Shown here one piece after another: positions 61,534 to 64,000 of a stretch of 64,000 nt of DNA. Position 1 is the stretch's first letter. Every line of letters begins with the position of its first letter. Made by a program: the position numbers and the translations under genes. Source of the DNA: an uncultured Saprospiraceae bacterium (GTDB lineage Bacteria; Bacteroidota; Bacteroidia; Chitinophagales; Saprospiraceae); assembly GCA_937139495.1 (NCBI GenBank), contig CAKZQC010000050.1:1-64000 (forward strand), written 5' to 3'. The notes under the pieces are model-generated. The model did not search any database, was not told where the DNA came from, and was given only the letters and a program-made list of their open reading frames with translations.

Positions 61534-63288
61534 TTGAGCCTACTCCAACACATTATTCAACGTGATTTATTATCCAAAACAACTCTTGCGTTTAGCTTAG
61601 TTGGTTTACTCGTTTTTGTTTTCGACTTCGGATTCGACCAATCTGAGTCTATTCAACTGACTATCAACTTATTCTATTTTCTTATATTAGGTTTGGGGAT
61701 TGCTAGCACAATAGTAAGGTATCTGACGCATAAAGATCAGCTAAAGCAAAAAGTTTTTACGTTTGATATTTTATCGACCTTAATCGTTAGTAGTTTGCTG
61801 ATTGCTCATTTTGGGTGGGTCGATCATGACTGGATGCAGGAGGACAACTGGCTCAAAGTGGCTATTTTTTTAACCTTGATACGAGAGCTGTTTGAGCGAG
61901 AAATTAATTTTGCGATGACTCCGCTCAATCCTGCACAATTGTTTATTGTGAGTTTTGTCACCGTCATTTTGATGGGTGCGTTACTGCTCCTGCTGCCCAA
62001 TGCCACTTACGACGGCATTACATTTATTGATGCCCTGTTTACAGCTACTAGTGCCGTTTGTGTTACAGGGCTGATTGTAGTCGATACCAGCACTTATTTT
62101 ACGACTATGGGGCAAATTATCATTCTGATTTTAATCCAAATTGGTGGTCTAGGTATTTTGACTTTTGCGAGTTATTTTGGTTATTTTTTCAGAGAAGGAA
62201 GCACCTTCCAGAACCAACTCCTACTCAGAGACCTAACCAACACCCAAAAAATAAGCGATGTATTTAGTACTATCAAGCGAGTGGTCATGATTACGTTTGT
62301 TGTCGAATTATTGGGGGTATTTTGTATTTATATGGCATTAGATTCCGCTCAATTTTCTTCTTGGGTCGATCGCATTTATTTTGCTATTTTTCATTCTATT
62401 TCTGCTTTTTGCAATGCAGGATTCTCTACGCTCTCCAATAGTCTATTGGAAGACGGCTATCAGTTCAATTACAGTTTGCACATTATTCTCGTACTTATTT
62501 TCTTCTTGGGCGGTTTGGGTTTCCCTATTGTCTCCAATTTATTGACTTATGTACGTTATCTTTTTGTCAAATTCATGCTAAAATTTCGCAAAAAAATAGA
62601 CATCAATCGCCCTTGGATTATCAATTTGGATAGCCGTATTACACTGATCACAACATTGATATTGATAATAATAGGTACTCTTGGTTTTTACTTCACAGAA
62701 TACAATAACACACTCGCCAACCATGAGGGAATAGGCAAATGGGTGACTGCTTTTTTTGGTGGAATGACCCCACGTACCGCTGGATTTAATACCGTTGATA
62801 TGTCTCAATTGCAACAATCTACGATTATGTTGACTATACTATTGATGTGGATTGGGGCTTCGCCTGCATCTACAGGAGGTGGTATCAAAACCAGTACCTT
62901 TGCCATGGCTATTCTCAACTTTTGGGCATTGGCAAAAGGCAGTAAAAAAATAGAAATTTTCAACCGAGAAATCGCTCCTATTTCTATCAATCGAGCTTTT
63001 GCCATTATCAGCTTATCGCTTATTGTTATTTTTGTGGGAGTCTTTATGATAGGCATTTTCAATCCAGAGCTATCGCCTACCAGCATTGTATTTGAGTGTT
63101 TTTCTGCTTATAGTACCGTTGGTTTGAGTCTAGGCATTACTGCCAAACTAACCACAGGCAGCAAACTCATCGTTATTGTGATTATGTTTATTGGTAGAGT
63201 CAGTATGCTCTCTATCTTAATCGCTCTATTGAAGCAAGCCAAACACAAACATTATAGCTTCCCCAAGGAAGAATTAATCATCAATTAA
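61534..63288 (+). CDS. Trk/Ktr-type potassium uptake channel subunit
   Basis: The 584-residue membrane protein starts at TTG 61534. It has an N-terminal extra membrane block (residues 10-120) and then the TrkH/KtrB pore with four filter regions: TATSAVCVTGLIVVDTSTYF, SISAFCNAGFSTLSNSLLED, GGMTPRTAGFNTVDMSQLQQ and SAYSTVGLSLGITAKLTTGS. The third is unusually followed by GASPASTGGGIKTSTFA, typical of KtrB/TrkH. It imports K+ with the regulator encoded 12 bases downstream. TrkH and KtrB cannot be separated safely here. Confidence 0.93.
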   Translation: MSLLQHIIQRDLLSKTTLAFSLVGLLVFVFDFGFDQSESIQLTINLFYFLILGLGIASTIVRYLTHKDQLKQKVFTFDILSTLIVSSLLIAHFGWVDHDWMQEDNWLKVAIFLTLIRELFEREINFAMTPLNPAQLFIVSFVTVILMGALLLLLPNATYDGITFIDALFTATSAVCVTGLIVVDTSTYFTTMGQIIILILIQIGGLGILTFASYFGYFFREGSTFQNQLLLRDLTNTQKISDVFSTIKRVVMITFVVELLGVFCIYMALDSAQFSSWVDRIYFAIFHSISAFCNAGFSTLSNSLLEDGYQFNYSLHIILVLIFFLGGLGFPIVSNLLTYVRYLFVKFMLKFRKKIDINRPWIINLDSRITLITTLILIIIGTLGFYFTEYNNTLANHEGIGKWVTAFFGGMTPRTAGFNTVDMSQLQQSTIMLTILLMWIGASPASTGGGIKTSTFAMAILNFWALAKGSKKIEIFNREIAPISINRAFAIISLSLIVIFVGVFMIGIFNPELSPTSIVFECFSAYSTVGLSLGITAKLTTGSKLIVIVIMFIGRVSMLSILIALLKQAKHKHYSFPKEELIIN

Positions 63289-63300
63289 CTAGACATCAAC

Positions 63301-63987
63301 ATGAAAAAATATCTCATCGTAGGTTTGGGACAATTTGGGGCTTCGCTTGCTCGGAAATTGACCAATCAAGGAAATGAAGTCATTGGCGTAGATCGTAATA
63401 TGGATAGAATAGAGGCAATCAAAACGACCATGTCACACGCTATTTGTCTAGATGCTATCGACGAATATGCTGTCAAGGGATTGCCACTCAAACAGACCGA
63501 TATTGTTATTGTGACCATTGGCAAAGACCAAGGAGCCAATATTATGGTCACAGCACTATTCAAAAACCTAAAGGTAAAACGCCTAATTAGTCGAGCCATC
63601 AACAACCTACATGAGAAAGTATTGCAAGCTATTGGAGTTGATGAAATCGTACACCCTGAAGAAGAAACCGCCGAACGTTGGGCAAAAAAACTCTGCCTAG
63701 ATGGGGTCGTCGATTCCTTTGAAATCAATAAGCGTTTCTCTATTGTAGAGACGACTATTCCTAAATCATTTGCAGGAAAAACACTGCGAAATCTTGACTT
63801 CAGAACCAAATATAACTTATTGGTCTTGACCAAGATAAAAGAAAGAAAAGTAGAGGGACGTTTGGGCAAAGAAGAGGTCGTCCATGTACAAGGTATCGCT
63901 ACTCCTGACATGAAGCTAGAGCTCGATGATATATTGGTATTGTATGGCTCCAATAAAGATATTCAACAGTTCATGACAATAAAATAG
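63301..63987 (+). CDS. TrkA/KtrA potassium channel regulator (RCK domains)
   Basis: The 228-residue cytoplasmic protein has a TrkA-N nucleotide-binding domain (LIVGLGQFGASLARKL, then EVIGVDRNMDRIE with the acidic residue that binds the ribose, DIVIVTIGKDQGAN) and a TrkA-C domain in the last 80 residues (NKRFSIVETTIPKSFAGKTL, MKLELDDILVLYGSNKDI). It gates the pore according to ATP/ADP or NADH. One RCK unit of about 230 residues is the KtrA size. Two-gene operon with the pore subunit. Confidence 0.95.
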   Translation: MKKYLIVGLGQFGASLARKLTNQGNEVIGVDRNMDRIEAIKTTMSHAICLDAIDEYAVKGLPLKQTDIVIVTIGKDQGANIMVTALFKNLKVKRLISRAINNLHEKVLQAIGVDEIVHPEEETAERWAKKLCLDGVVDSFEINKRFSIVETTIPKSFAGKTLRNLDFRTKYNLLVLTKIKERKVEGRLGKEEVVHVQGIATPDMKLELDDILVLYGSNKDIQQFMTIK

Positions 63988-64000
63988 TCTTGACAGTCCC

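Overview
The window looks like a chromosomal segment of a gliding Bacteroidota bacterium, probably of the Saprospira/Aureispira type or a relative (the phylum is well supported, the family is inference). The evidence is the gliding protein GldC, a PorP/SprF-type protein, type IX secretion (T9SS) sorting domains on three secreted proteins, Bacteroidota-specific families (DUF3276, DUF4293, DUF6089), a near absence of Shine-Dalgarno sequences, and some TAnnTTTG promoter elements. No rRNA, tRNA or CRISPR array was seen. Most genes are housekeeping, envelope or secreted-protein genes, with a few accessory genes between them.

Layout. 1-8.6 kb: a partial TPR protein, an NRDE/TANGO2-like protein, a T9SS cargo gene broken by two one-base losses, a TetR regulator with an SDR oxidoreductase, prmC, an OmpA-type protein and prfB with its programmed frameshift. 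8.7-16.8 kb: a secreted unknown, a cytosolic Ser/Thr kinase with a small partner gene, recD2, a DUF6089 barrel, a SUKH-like immunity-type protein and a PUR-domain protein. 17.2-21.6 kb: an ECF sigma operon with an anti-sigma-like protein, a CpxP-like protein, MbnP, MbnH and a YHYH/T9SS protein. 21.7-28.5 kb: one 2291-residue repetitive protein. 28.7-38.6 kb: small membrane proteins, an atypical thiolase with a BrkB-like protein, a secreted MORN-caspase protein, a 1253-residue NtrY-like sensor kinase and PorP/SprF. 38.7-45 kb: an enoyl-CoA hydratase and PaaZ, then a His-rich lipoprotein with a TonB-dependent receptor. 45-49.9 kb: a nuclease-NACHT-pentapeptide protein, an ArsM-like methyltransferase and a possible decayed gene. 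49.9-64 kb: a T9SS subtilisin, secreted unknowns, a MORN-like repeat protein, a glucosaminidase, gldC, an EamA transporter and a Trk/Ktr potassium uptake pair.

The best candidate for an undescribed system is the 1044-residue protein at 45063-48197. It joins a DUF4297/Cap4-like nuclease, a NACHT ATPase and a pentapeptide-repeat C terminus, an architecture like that of bacterial NLR-type antiphage proteins but with an unusual sensor end. A second, weaker candidate is the kinase plus small-protein pair at 10352-11439.

The intergenic DNA has structure of its own. Two copies of a long hairpin element (1911-2084 and 32236-32396) have diverged arms that still pair. Two near-identical MITE-like elements (39640-39736 and 55915-56021) carry 16-bp terminal inverted repeats. 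A short motif, AGAGCRTGTCTAA, lies just after four stop codons, each time on the coding strand. Clear intrinsic terminators bound most transcription units.
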